Source: Moniliella sp. 'wahieum'
Lineage: Eukaryota; Basidiomycota; Moniliellomycetes; Moniliellales; Moniliellaceae
Assembly: GCA_003971905.1 (NCBI GenBank)
Contig: RSEE01000109.1
Location: 1-64,000 of the forward strand
Direction: 5' to 3'
Length of the DNA stretch: 64,000 nucleotides
The translations under genes were made by a program, and so were the position numbers. Of the stretch, positions 46,691 through 57,660 are shown piece after piece. Every line of letters begins with the position of its first letter. Positions within the stretch are counted from its first letter, which is position 1. The notes beneath the pieces were generated by a model that was not told the origin of the DNA, made no database searches, and saw only the letters and a list, made by a program, of their open reading frames with translations.

Positions 46691-46960
46691 TATGAAAACA
46701 GGGTGGTGCACTTGTCATGTTTTTCGGAAGGTCTCCGTTCAATCCCCACAGCCACCTGGCCCCGTGTCCCAGACGAGATCCTGGCGGTTTCAGGCTTGGA
46801 CACTCATTCTGACGAGCTACAGCCCGTGGCGAACAGGGATATATCGATCTTCGGCGTTTCTCTATCGCACGCTGTGGATGCTACGCACGTGAGTACGGGG
46901 ATGGGTGTCTGAGACACCTCGGAACCATGGCCAGAACGGCACAGCGCCAGTGTGGTTCCG
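46691..46960. other. spacer upstream of the eS1 gene
   Basis: Nothing recognised. It probably includes the diverged edge of repeat copy B. Confidence 0.4.
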
Positions 46961-47002
46961 CTAGGGTTCGCCCCGGTTGCCGCAGCAGCCAGGCAACCCT
47001 AG
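46961..47002 (+). promoter_or_regulatory. inverted CGCTAGGGTT / AACCCTAGCG pair, ribosomal-protein promoter box
   Basis: CTAGGGTT at 46961-46968 and AACCCTAG at 46995-47002 form inverted copies of a 10-bp word, about 280-320 bp before the eS1 start. The same pair occurs upstream of the eS8 gene at 57268-57290. This suggests a shared ribosomal-protein regulator (inference). Confidence 0.6.
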
Positions 47003-47098
47003 CGCTGCTGGAGCGCGGCGCCGGCTGCCGCCCGCCACGCCCTATGGCGAACGCAGCGTCGCCGTCGCCGCTGCCACACCAAGACCGCAATCGTTGAG

Positions 47099-47262
47099 GT
47101 ACGCAGGATGCTCCTTCCCCTCTCTGTGCCCTCTCCCTCGCCCTCTCCCCGTCTTCCCGCGCCGGTTCGCGCTGCGAGGGGCACGGCTATTTGCGAGGGA
47201 TGGTGTGCGGGCGGCCCGCGCAACAGTTGGGACCAAGGAAGGAGCCGTACTGACAGCTGCAG
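47099..47262 (+). other. probable 5'-UTR intron of the eS1 gene
   Basis: GTACGC donor, TACTGAC branch at about 47249-47255 and CTGCAG acceptor at 47262, or TTCAAG at 47278 directly before the ATG. Confidence 0.5.
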
Positions 47263-47278
47263 GTAGTGTTGATTCAAG

Positions 47279-48051
47279 ATGGCGATTGGCAAGAATAAGA
47301 AGCTGGGCAAGAAGGGGATGAAGAAGAAGACGGTGGACCCCATGTCGCGCAAGGTGTGGCACGATATTCGTGCGCCGACCTTTTTTGACAACCGGACGGT
47401 GGGCAAGACGATTGTCAACAAGTCGCAGGGCTTGGTCAATGCCAACGATTCGCTCAAGGGGCGGATTGTCGAGGCCTCCTTGGCCGATCTCAACAAGGAT
47501 GAGGAACAGTCGTTTCGGAAATTCTCGTTGCGCGTGGACGAGGTGCAGGCCGGTCGTGCCTGACCAACTTTCACTCTATGAACTTCACCACGGACAAGAT
47601 CCGTTCGTTGGTGCGCAGTGGCAGACGACGATCGAGGCCCCCAAGACGTCAAGTTGACGGATGGGTATGTGGTGCGTCTCTTTGTGATTGCGTTCACCAA
47701 GCGCCGTTCCAACCGTGAGCAAGACGACCTATGCCCAGTCGGCCCAGGTGCGCGCGATCCGGCAAAAGATGTTCCAGATCATCAAGCGCGAATCGAAACG
47801 TGCGACATTAAGGAGCTGGTTCAAAAACTCATTCCCGAAGTCATTGGCCGTGAGATTGAAAAGTCCACCCGGGGCATTACCCGCTCAAGGACGTGTTTGT
47901 TCACAAGGTCAAGATCATCAAGAAGCCCAAGTTTGACGTGTCGCGTCTCGTTGAGCTCCACGGCGTGCGGCCAACGTGGTGGGCGCCGAGGACTTGGTGC
48001 CAAGGTCAGAGCGCCGAGTTTGTCGAACCCACGCCTCTCGCTAGTGTCTAA
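47279..48051 (+). CDS. RPS1: 40S ribosomal protein eS1 (S1/S3a)
   Basis: A small-subunit ribosomal protein near the mRNA exit. [59 protein letters not shown] and [13 protein letters not shown] are in one clean frame. Then, with frame changes, [95 protein letters not shown] and a C-terminal [11 protein letters not shown] with TAA at 48049. About 257 residues are expected, normal for the family. No introns interrupt the coding part. It converges with CCT4 at a distance of about 230 bp. Confidence 0.93.
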
Positions 48052-48282
48052 GTGCATTGGGCTCGGTTCACTCTCTTCCTCCTTCCCAAAATAGCGCGAC
48101 CCCTCTCCCGAATCGAGAATGGGCTCGCGACGGCACTGAGTGCCCACACTTGCTCCTCCCACCTCCTCCTCCCCCCATGCTCCATGCTGCGCTATACATA
48201 TCCTTCGCTTTCCTCTGGACATAGACCTATGGAAATCCACCTCCCTAAATGGGCATGTAGGGACCAAAGGAAGGTGCAATCT

Positions 48283-49992
48283 TCAAAACAGTTCACCTGC
48301 CAAGTGGTAGTCGTCAATACGAAGCAGGAGCGAAACCGTCTCGGTCGCCAGCTCAATGGCCGATGTGTTGACAGCAAAGGCTGCAGCACATTTTCTTCGA
48401 GAATGTTGGTGATGGTACCCTTGCGCACGTTGATCCCAGCGGTCGTCTCGCCCTGGCGTGCCGGTGCGCACTCGGTGACAATCGATCGGGTTGAGCCCTG
48501 CATTTTCGGCAAGCGTGGTGGGGATGATCTCCAACGCGTCGGCAAATGCTTCGAAGCAAAAGGCTTCCATGCCCTGAAGCGTTTGCGCATACTTGGCCAG
48601 TTGGCGGGAAACGTGCACCTCGGGTGCGCCACCACCAGCGATCAACGCACGTTTCTTGACCAGAGAACGCACCACACAGAGTGCAAATCTGGAGCGACCG
48701 CTCGCTCTCCTCCAATACAAGGCTGTTGGCACCCGTGCACAACACACTCACCGTATTGCCCATGTCCTTGATGCCCGACACCTTGACCACACGCGTGCCG
48801 GCCAGCTGCACCTCCTCACCAAGTCGGCATACGCCAGCTTGTCCTCGGTAAATGCATCAATGTCGGCGATGGGGGTGGTGTGCAGCGTCTTGCAGACAAA
48901 CTCCATTTCGTCGGCTCAATGTCCTTGATGACAAGGATCTTGAGCTTAGCGAGGAAATGAAGCGCAAGGTCGTTGACCCGCGTCGCGCAAGATGGACTTT
49001 TGCAACAGCAGACGTTGCATCCAGCCTTTTTGATCTTCTTGCACATGTTGAGCAAGTACTGCCGCTCCTCCCTTTTGAGAATCTTGTCCATCTGGCGATA
49101 ATCGTTGACCCGATTTGGTTGTCCATATCGGGTTTGGGGCTGGACAGCTGGAATTGACACACGCCAATCTTGGCCTTCTCCATGTGCGTCGGCCCCCGAG
49201 TTGGCCACTGCGTTCTGCTCCAACACCAGCCCATCCATCATCTGTATCTTCAATGGTACCACCCACCTTTTTGACCAAGCGAATGTCACGCAGGTCCACC
49301 GACGGTTCATCGCTCGTCCCGTCCCGGCTGGCTCGACGGTACCCCGGGCGGTCTCCTGGGCTGCGCCGGTAGGTAGAGGTGATGGGCAGGGCCGAGACTG
49401 GTGCAGGAGCAGTGGGGGACTTGTTGTGCAACAGGCGCAGCACCGCATTGACAGCGATCGGGGCCAGCGTCGACGAGTACTGCGACACAATCTTGGAATT
49501 GAGACTGGTGTGGGCGGCGCGGAGGAGAGCCTCCTTGTCGCTCAAGTCGATCGGAGTGCTGATCTCAGTCAGGTACTCGACCGCTTTGGTGGATGCCTTG
49601 ACAAACGACTCGGCAATCACTGTGGGGTGGATGCCCTTGTTCAGCATCTTTTCCGCCGCGCCAGCAATGCGCCGGCCACAACAACCACCGAGGTGGTGCC
49701 GTCGCCGGTCTCAATGTCCTGGGCCTGGGAGAGCTCGACCAGCATGCGCGCGGCGGGGTGCATGACAGCCATGTGCTTGAGAATGGTAGCGCCGCGTTGG
49801 TGATCACCACCTCGCCGGGCGGTCTGGATCATCTTGTCCATGCCTTGGGGCCGAGGGAGGTGCGGACGGCATCGCTGACGGCCTTGGCGGCGCCATGTTG
49901 GAGCGGCGGGACCTCGTCGGGCTTGTCGGCATTCTAAAGGCCTTGTTGGCGCCGGACGCGCCGGCGGGGGCGGGCGCAGCAGCAGCGGGCAT
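48283..49992 (-). CDS. CCT4: T-complex protein 1 subunit delta (CCT4)
   Basis: One of eight subunits of the cytosolic chaperonin TRiC, which folds actin and tubulin. Order on the minus strand: [39 protein letters not shown]-type segment, [110 protein letters not shown] (typical of the delta subunit), [31 protein letters not shown] and [20 protein letters not shown], then [29 protein letters not shown]-type sequence and [14 protein letters not shown] with TGA. GDGTT and NDGAT are the ATP-site motifs. There are several frame changes and no clear intron. Confidence 0.93.
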
Positions 49993-51422
49993 GGTGGCGG
50001 GTGGCGGTGGGGGCGCGAGGGCCCAGAAGGCCAAGCAAGAAAGGCCGGCCGAGGCGAGGCGGCCGAGGCGCGAGTGTGCGGCACCACACCAGTCTTCCCG
50101 CCATCCTTCCCTCGACTTCGGCCGCGCCCGCGGCGCCTTCCGCCCATTCCGCCCCCTGCCGCTGGGTAAATACGAGTGGCCCTTTGGACGGCCAAACGCT
50201 TCTCGTTTCTTCGTTCCCTTCGCGGGCGCCCCTCCTCGCTCCCCAGCAGCTTCTAGCACATGGCCCATCGTGACGTGGATCAATGAGGACGGCGGTGTAC
50301 TGATTCAACGCGGGACCAGGCTCACGCACAGGTAGGGCGAAGCGATGACCACGCTTTGAGTCGGACGGGGCCACTGTGTGGGTCAAGGCAATATCCGAAA
50401 TCATGTCTTCTTGTTGGGTCCGCCGAACTCTCCAATTCTATACCCCCGCCTTCCATCGAGGCTACTAGACAATAGCAGAGAGCCCATTGGTTTGCTGATA
50501 AAGTAGGCTATTGCCGCGCCACATGCCACCGCCTGATCGCAAGCCTGTGTGACAGCCCCAAGAGCAGCAACCAGAGAACTCAGAGAACAGAGAAGAGCAA
50601 ACAATAAACAGTAAGCAGGGGAAAAGGATACTAAGACGCACCGAGATCACAAAGGGGTACGCAACGAGCGGATCCTACATTGAACCAGCCAAGATGGTCA
50701 TCCACATGGAACCTGGGATGGAGAACGCTTCGGTGAACTAAGGACAAAGACAAACGTCCAGCAAACAAGCAGGCGACCACTGTAGTAGGCTGCTTAGTAT
50801 ACTTGAACACACTATACCTGAGGGGATGGAGGATGAGTTGCATCAGATCATCAAACGACAGGACCGCGGCACGACGAAACTTGCTTTTTCCTCCTCTCGA
50901 GCGGCAGGAGACACATCCATAGTCCGAGTCTGAGGCCCTGGGGCCGAGTGGGGGGTAGAGGTCCCGCGCCGCCGGCTGTGAGCTCCGGAACTGGTACCAT
51001 AAGTGGTCCATCACTGTTGGCGGCTCACTCGAACACGGATGATAGCATGACTTCGGCCGACACTGTCCTTAAGCCAGCACTAGGCCACTGCTCTGTTCGT
51101 GCACGTGCGCCTTCTTTGTGTCCCGTGTTCGCTTGGCTTCTCTCCACTGCACAGCCGACACCGCTTCCACTCGATACTTGTACACTCCCCGTGCTCCCTA
51201 GCCCTTCAGTCAGTAGGCGCCATCTAATGACCGCTAATTGCGGCCAATAGGTCACGAGTAGGTCACGACGCAACCGTTCCATTTGCCCACGCCCGTGGTC
51301 TCTTGCCTCTTCTTCCCTTAACCCTGCTCCCACTACATGACGCTGTCATTAGAGCAGATCTGGACAATTCATTTGTCTGCCGTGCACATCGCATGGCGAG
51401 AAGCAAGCCAGCGGCGAGGATC
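49993..51422. other. spacer between CCT4 and ADE13
   Basis: About 50000-50300 is GC-rich promoter-like DNA of CCT4. From about 50340 to 51420 there is no recognisable gene; ORFs of about 100 codons (for example 50948-51250) lack domains. It could hold degraded mobile DNA. Confidence 0.5.
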
Positions 51423-52872
51423 TTACACGGAAAGCTCCGCTTCTCCGACTTGTTCACCGCGTCCTGGTAGGGCTGCAGCGCCGGCTTCACCCACTTAGCC
51501 ACAAAGCGTTCCACCTGCTGCTGCTGCGGGCCGGTAAAGGTGCTGGGGTCCAGCAGCTCCGGCAGGCGCGGCACAACGGGGGCAAAGTAAGGGTTCGTTC
51601 TTGATGCGCTCAATCAAGTCGTTGTCCCCACCCTGTTGCTTGACCACGGCGGCAGCCTGGTGCGAAAGCACACGAATGTGTTCGTGGCACTCTTGCCGGT
51701 CTCCGCCGGCGTCCTTGACCATGGCCATAATCACGTTCTCCGTCGCCATAAACGGCAGCTCGGCCGCAATGTGCTTCTTGATCACCGCCGGGTAGACGAC
51801 GGCCCTCAGAGATGTTTGGAGCGTGGTGAGGATTACATCGGCCGTCAGGAAGGCTTCCGGGATGGACAGGCGGCGGTTGGCACTGTCGTCCAGCGTGCGT
51901 TCCATCCACTGACCGCCCGCCGTCTCGCGCGTGTTGTTCAGCACGTTTCCGAGCCAGCGAGACAGGGCACAGACACGCTCACTGCGCATCGGGTTGCGCT
52001 TGTATGCCATGGCACTGCTGCCAATCTGGTCCTTCTCAAACGGCTCCTCAGCTCCTTGAGGTGGCAGAGCAGACGAATGTCCGTGGCCAATTTAAGTGCC
52101 GACGCACTGAAACTGGCCAACGCCGCGCCAACGCATCAAAGTCACCTTGCGGCTGTACGTCTGGCCCGTAACGGGCATGGCGTACGGAAAGCCAAACTTG
52201 GCAGTCACCATCTCGTCCAGCTCCTCCACCTTGTCGTGGTCGCCCTCAAAGAGAGCAAGGAACGAGGCCTGGGTACCGGTCGTACCTTGACACCCCGGAA
52301 CCCAATGTCGTTACGGGCGCGCTCAAAGTTGCGCAGGTCCCAGAGCAGTTCCTGGATCCAAAGAGTGGCACGCTTGCCCACGGTGGTCAGCTGCGCGGGC
52401 TGCATGTGGGTAAAGCCGAGCGTGGGCAGTGCCTTGTACTCCTCCCAAAGGCCGACAGACGCGCAATGACCGTGGCGAGCTTGGGAAGGAGCAGGTCAAA
52501 GCCCTTGCGGAGGAAGATGAGGTCGGCATTGTCCGTCACGTAGCAGCTGGTTGCGCCGAGGTGGATGTGGGCGCTGCGGCCGGGCCACGTGGCCAAAGGT
52601 GTGCACATGCCCATGACGTCGTGGCGACGCTTCTTCTCTCCTGGGCAGCCAGGGCCATCTGCTCATCGTCGAGAGTGAGGTGGGCCTTCATCTGGGCAAT
52701 GGCCTCGTCGGGATGTCGAGGCCGAGCGCCTTCTCGGACTCGGCGAGGGCAGCCAGAGCTGGCGCCACGTGCCGAAGCGGGTGGCATTGGAGAAGAGGTT
52801 GGACATCTCCTTGGACGAATAGCGGCCAGCCAGGGGCGAGGCCCACTGCTCGTAGGACGGCGAGAGACTCAT
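51423..52872 (-). CDS. ADE13: adenylosuccinate lyase
   Basis: Cleaves SAICAR and adenylosuccinate in purine synthesis. [20 protein letters not shown] and [20 protein letters not shown] begin at 52872. Then come [69 protein letters not shown]-type sequence, [14 protein letters not shown], the catalytic signature [20 protein letters not shown] (usual SSxMPYKRNP, here Ala for Pro), [20 protein letters not shown] and [18 protein letters not shown]-type end. With one base missing at about 51431 the C-terminus is KAELSV and TAA 51423-51425, as in relatives. About 480 residues are expected. Only a few indels occur, with a long clean frame from 52010 to 51600. Confidence 0.95.
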
Positions 52873-53733
52873 AGGGAAGTGGTGGTGGGGGGTGGGCGCG
52901 GGAGAGAGGGGGGGGAACCGCACGGACAAAGTCGGGAACAATCGAACGCAGAAGCGTTCTGGGGCTTTTTTCTCTTTTTCTTTCTCCGCACAGACCGGCT
53001 GGCTGGCTGTGGCGAAGATCACCAGTCGGGCGCAATCGCATCGCTGATCCTCGGGCGGAATACATGGGCCCACTGATGGAGAGCCTCACCGGTCAGCACA
53101 GCGGCATGGATGATCCGGGGGGATGTGTGGTCGTAGATAAAGATGGGCGCCGCCCTTGTCGTCTCGGCGCTTGCCTTGCCCCGTGGGCCCCCCACACCCC
53201 GCCGCTCCCTTCTCAGCGGCCCCCCGACCGGCTGTGGCTGGCCATCACTCTCCAATCGGGCCCACGCATCGCCACGCCTTGGCGAACAGCAAGCTACAAA
53301 CCCTCCGCCCCCTCTTTCCTCTCGACTGGCCAATGAAAGCTATATGCTTCATGCCGCCAAGGCTGCTGGGGGTACCTCGGCGCCACCTTTTCCCTTTCTC
53401 TGTTCTGCCCCCCCCGCCTTTATTGTACGCTGGTCCGTGGAACGAACGAGCTGGACCCGCATTTTTGACCCTCGGCCTGATTAACCCCGCCCTAGTTCAT
53501 GGTTCAATGAACGAACAATTACATCCCTATTGCACTCAGTGGAGGGGGGCACGCTGCCCTCGCAGGCGAGGGAAGGGCAGGGGAGGGCAGGTCGTGTTCT
53601 TCGAGGTCGCGCAGTGGTCCTGTCCCACAGTGTGCTGTGCTATGCGCGAGTCGGGGCTTCCTTCTGCACTTGTTTCGCCAACGTTGCTCCAGCAAACAAG
53701 GGCCATGCATTTCTGGCACCCTATCTGCTGCAC
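52873..53733. other. spacer between ADE13 and NEDD8
   Basis: Promoter side of ADE13 and 3' side of NEDD8. No conserved gene. ORFs on both strands lack recognisable domains. Confidence 0.5.
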
Positions 53734-54167
53734 TTAGTTGCCTCCGCGCAGGGCAAGCACCAACTAGAGAAGATGTAGGAGGGCAGTGGTCAGTCGGGCA
53801 ACTGGGGAACGAGTGTACGAGGTAGGAGCTAAGCAGAGGTCGATACGTACATGAAGCGTGGTGCCTCCTCCACATCATCTCTTTGGCCGTCTTGTCGTCC
53901 GGCCTTGGAAAAGGTCAGCGATCCATAATCGAACAAGCAGGGGAGAGGACGTACATTGCTTGCCGCTGAGATGAGGCGTTGCTGAACGGGCGGAATGCCT
54001 TCTTTCTCTTCTACCTTTTCCTTGATACGGCTGATCTTGTGCTGTTGGCTCAATGTCCAGTTCAATCACTGCCAAGCACCAGCGTGTCAGTAGGGGTGTA
54101 TGTGAGTGTGTGGGGGGGGGGGCAAAACAACGTACTGCGGCCAGTGAGCGTCTTGATTGATGAGCAT
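53734..54167 (-). CDS. RUB1: NEDD8 / Rub1 ubiquitin-like protein, four exons
   Basis: A ubiquitin-like modifier that activates cullin-RING ligases. Exons, read on the minus strand: 54167-54136 (MLIN then IKTLTGR), 54068-53955 (IELDIEPTAQ then ISRIKEKVEEKEGIPPVQQR, LI and SGKQ), 53903-53851 (PDDKTAKEM then VEE and TTLH) and 53763-53734 (LVLALRGGN, TAA). All three donors are GTACGT. The LALRGG tail, with Ala where ubiquitin has Arg, decides for NEDD8. The tail after the Gly-Gly is one Asn, to be removed by a processing protease. Single bases appear to be missing in exons 1, 2 and 3. Total about 76 residues. The exons are so short that simple ORF scanning misses the gene. Confidence 0.9.
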
Positions 54168-54572
54168 CGGGCCAGCGCTGGAGATGGTGGGGGGGGCGGT
54201 GCGCGCACATCTCATGGCTGCTCGATGACCCCCTGGCCGAGCCAATCGACAAGGCGGGAATGTGAATGTTTCAGACGACGCTGCTTCGTGTCGCTCGCCT
54301 GGGACTCTGACTCTGCAACTACTCCAGTCTGTAAGAGCCGCTCTGCTGCTCGTCTACGCGCAACTCGGGCCGATGCACGACCTTACTAGGCGGCATTCCT
54401 CCACTTTCCTTCCTTCCTTCCTTCTGTATGTTGGCTCGATGTCCGCTTTCAGCCGGCACCCCCCTCCCAAATAACTGAATCTTCAATCCGATTGGCACCA
54501 CCGCTTCCTGCAAGTCAGAGCGAACGCAGCGTCTACGCACCATACGGTCGCGGGTGTACCCCCCGCAGGGCG
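54168..54572. other. spacer between NEDD8 and SER1
   Basis: About 400 bp with a CCTTCCTTCCTTCC run near 54408-54423. No gene is seen. Confidence 0.5.
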
Positions 54573-55837
54573 CTACGCATGCTCCTGCGCAAACTGGGTC
54601 ATGACCTGAGCCACCTTCTCTGCCTGCGCCACCGACACAGCATTGTAAGCGACGCGCGGCACCACCCCACGGAACGGTGGCCAGCAATCTGCACAATGCC
54701 CTGTTCTTGCACGCCTCGATAAACTGCTTCTCCAACTCGGGGCTGGGCTGACCACCGCACACCACACGGAACGTCACGTTCATCAACGACCGAACGTCTT
54801 TTGCCGAACCGTAGAACAAAGGTACCGCCCGAAGCCTCGATGGCAGCGTAGAGCAACCCAGCCTTTTTCTGGCTGCGTTCTTGCGCACCGGCCACGCCCG
54901 CCGTAGCGAGTAGATGGGCAAACCAGACCAGAAACGTAAATGGCGGCATGGGCGGCGTGTTGAACAACTTCCATTCCGCCTGGTTCTTGTAGACCAACGT
55001 TTGACGGGAGGGTGGTGCGCCAAGGCGACCAACGCTCATCATCTGGTTGACCAGCAACTCCTTCTTGACCAGCACGATCGTCACTCCTGGTGGGCCGACA
55101 TTTTTTCTGCGCACCGAAAAGACGATGCCATGCTGGTCAAGATGGGCAATAGGGCGGGAGAGGATGTTGGAGGACATATCGGCAACGATGGGTACCTTGG
55201 CGCGGTACTCTTCCGGGAGCTCGTGAGCGGGAACCCGTATTGGCCAGTGGGCGAGGCCGTGTTGTACTCCACCCCATCACCGTCTCGTTATCGCAGTAAT
55301 ACAGGAAAGCGGGCGGGACGCCCGTGGTGGGCGACAGATCCCATTTCTCGACCGGCGGAATCAACCCAAACTTGCCCTCTGCCAGGGAGCTTGCGCGCAT
55401 CGAATACAGCATGGGCATTGCACGCAGGCGCGTGGCCTCCTTGAACGCCTTGGCACTCCAAGTACCAGACACGGCATAGTCGCACGCACCGCACCTGGCC
55501 CTGAGTCCAGCCCTGCGGGTACACACTCGCGTGCCGATTCAGCAGGTTGAGCACCGTAGCTGCGAATTGCTCCGTGCCGCCGCCCTGAGAGAACAGTACA
55601 GCCCACTGTCTCCCAAGCCAAGGAGCGAACGCAGGTCTGCTTCGGCCTTCTCGATAATGGCTTTGAACGGGGCACTGCGGTGCGACATCTCCGTCACGCC
55701 CATGCCCAACCCTTCGTATTCCAACACTGCCTTGGCTGACTCGAGCAGCACATTCGTAGGCAATGGGAAGGGCCGGCGCCGACGTTGATCGTGGCATCGC
55801 GCGCAGAAAGGTCGACTTGCAGCGTTGTGGGAGCCAT
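54573..55837 (-). CDS. SER1: phosphoserine aminotransferase
   Basis: A PLP enzyme that makes 3-phosphoserine from 3-phosphohydroxypyruvate and glutamate in serine synthesis. MAPTTLQVDLSARDATINVG starts at 55837. Then come GAGPSPLPTNVLLES-type sequence, YEGLGMGVTEMSHRSAPFKA, EADLRSLLGLGD, VLFSQGGGTEQFAATVLNLL, VEKWDLSPTTGVPPAFLYYC with DNETVMG, KVPIVADMSSNILSRPI, and the PLP-lysine region QKNVGPPGVTIVLVKKELL. Near the end are NTPPMPPFTFLVWFAHLL, AAIEASGGTF, NVTFRVVCGGQPSPELEKQF and EKVAQVMTQFAQEHA with TAG 54573-54575. About 420 residues, slightly longer than yeast Ser1. Frame changes are frequent in the middle. No intron is evident. Confidence 0.93.
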
Positions 55838-56361
55838 TGTAGGGTGGAGAAGATGGAGAAACCGCGTTGACTGTTACTCGCCTTTTCTCTTTCCCGCCCT
55901 CTTTTCTCCGGCTGGGAATTTGAAACGTAAGTAAACGATGGAAGGAACAAGGGGCACGCGCGGCGTTGCAACCTGCAACTGCAACCTACTTGGTCTGGTG
56001 CCAGTGACTCTACCAGTGACTGCCAGGGCAGCTGGATGAGCTCATCGACCTACGTCCTCCTGCGCCACTCTGCATTTTCGTGCGAAGGGAGAAAACGGAT
56101 GGTTTAGCTGTGGACGGTACAACTATGCGCTACTATGAGCCGCGAGCTGTGAGCCATGAGCCCCTGACAGTCCAAGGACAAGCACGGAGAAAACTACGGC
56201 ACAACAAACTTCAGGCAATGCGCATGGGATTGGCATGTTTTTTGGCGACAGACACAAGTGTCCATCAAGGGACTTAGGGACATAAAGGGCCCCCACCCCT
56301 CGGCGAGGGTAAGAGGAAACAAGCAGGTCGACGGAAAAATCAAACACAGCTGGCAACCAAC
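55838..56361. other. spacer between SER1 and RPS8
   Basis: About 520 bp. TGCAACCTGCAACTGCAACC at about 55968-55988 is the only notable short repeat. No gene is seen. Confidence 0.5.
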
Positions 56362-56978
56362 TTAGGCGTGCTTGTTCTTGGTCGAGCGGAGACGACGAAC
56401 GTAGTGCTCCAACTCGTCGCCCTCGAGAATGTATCCGTCGGCGCGACCCGACTGGCCGGGGCGGGACGAGATGCAGGCGTACAGACGGCCAGCACCAAAC
56501 TGTTGCCAGAATGGGCGAGATGGCAGGCAGTCTGCTGGCGCTCAGCCAGCTTCTTCTGCACCTTCCGCGACTGCTTCACCGGCTCCGACTCGTCCTTGGC
56601 AAACGACTTCTTGGTCGTGACCGGCACGCCTAGTGCTTCTCGTACGCCTGGCGGAAAGGGGTCGCATCGACCTGGATGATGGCGTTCTTGACGAGCGTGT
56701 TGGTACGGACCAACTCGTTGTTCGACGCATTGAAGACGACACCGAGAATGCGGGTCTTGGAGGTAATGTGCTCCGAGCCCCAGGCAAAGTTGCCCGACTC
56801 AGCCTGAGCGCACGCTGCTTGATGTTGCCGCCACGCACACGGACAGGGTGGATGCGCTTGGGGCCATACGCGTGTTGGCCGACTGGCGACCGAGCTGGTG
56901 CGCACGCTTCTTGGCCGGCACCACGCGGCGGGCACCAGTGTGCGAACGCTTGTACCAGGAAGCACGAGTAAGACCCAT
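56362..56978 (-). CDS. RPS8: 40S ribosomal protein eS8
   Basis: A small-subunit ribosomal protein. [20 protein letters not shown] and [17 protein letters not shown] start at 56978. Then come [94 protein letters not shown] and a C-terminus [20 protein letters not shown]-like read through frame changes, then [20 protein letters not shown] and NKHA with TAA at 56362-56364. About 206 residues, typical. A 5'-UTR intron ends directly at the ATG (GTGCAG|ATG). Confidence 0.95.
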
Positions 56979-57181
56979 CTGCACCGCCCACCGTCACAGC
57001 CAAACGCCCAAGCAACCGTCAGCGTCCGTTCCAAGCAATCTCGCGCAGGAAGTTCGCCTCGCTGCGCCGACGCCCACCGCTCTCCTCGGCTGCCCGCACG
57101 GGGTGTGCACAGGCAAGAAAGGGCAGTGCCAGCGGCAGCGGCGGCGCCCAAGGCCGGGAGCAAGGCGCAACGCAAACTTAC
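56979..57181 (-). other. 5'-UTR intron of the eS8 gene
   Basis: 203 bp, GTAAGT donor after TTCAAG and GGTGCAG acceptor directly before the ATG. Ribosomal-protein genes of many fungi carry such a first intron. Confidence 0.75.
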
Positions 57182-57182
57182 C

Positions 57183-57660
57183 TTGAAGAAACTGGCTGAA
57201 CGGGAGGTGGTTTCGAGCCAGGCGACTCGTCTCCATCGCCAGACGACCAGGCAAGAGAAGCACGTGCAACCCTATTCTTTTTCTAGGGTTGGGATCGCTG
57301 CGGCATATTCGAGTACACTGCCCAGACGCAGGTTGGGATCGGCGCAGGCCTGCTTTCTTCAGCCGTGGGAAGGGCACGTGACACGCCCTTGCACCGAAGC
57401 GAGGCCCATTTGTGGGGCGCTTGTGGCACGTGACGGTCCCGCGTGACGCGTGACGGGTTCTCCTCGCCTGTACAACTTGGCCAGAAACCTTGGTCCTCCG
57501 CAGATGGCCTCTTCCCACTTGCTATGTATACGGCACGCACTATCGCAGTTGAACTCTCCAATTGGGATGTAGGAAGGTGGATTTCATGAGGAAACAGCAA
57601 TTCCCGGCGACAACACTCCTTGCTTCCTTGCTCGTGGGAGAGAGATGCCTCCTGGTTCGA
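57183..57660. other. promoter of RPS8 and 3' flank of the LIM gene
   Basis: Apart from the AACCCTA boxes, the segment holds several GCACGTG and CGTGACG words near 57375-57450. No gene is seen. Confidence 0.5.
57268..57290 (-). promoter_or_regulatory. inverted AACCCTA / CTAGGGTT pair upstream of RPS8
   Basis: AACCCTA at 57268-57274 and CTAGGGTT at 57283-57290, 8 bp apart, about 90-110 bp before the RPS8 first exon end. It matches the boxes of the eS1 gene. Confidence 0.6.

Noticed and set aside
43372-46960. Ribosomal DNA
   Set aside because: No conserved rRNA core segments were recognised on either strand.
53734-54167. Ubiquitin instead of NEDD8
   Set aside because: The tail reads LALRGG and the start MLIN-IKTLTG; ubiquitin has LRLRGG and MQIFVKTLTG.
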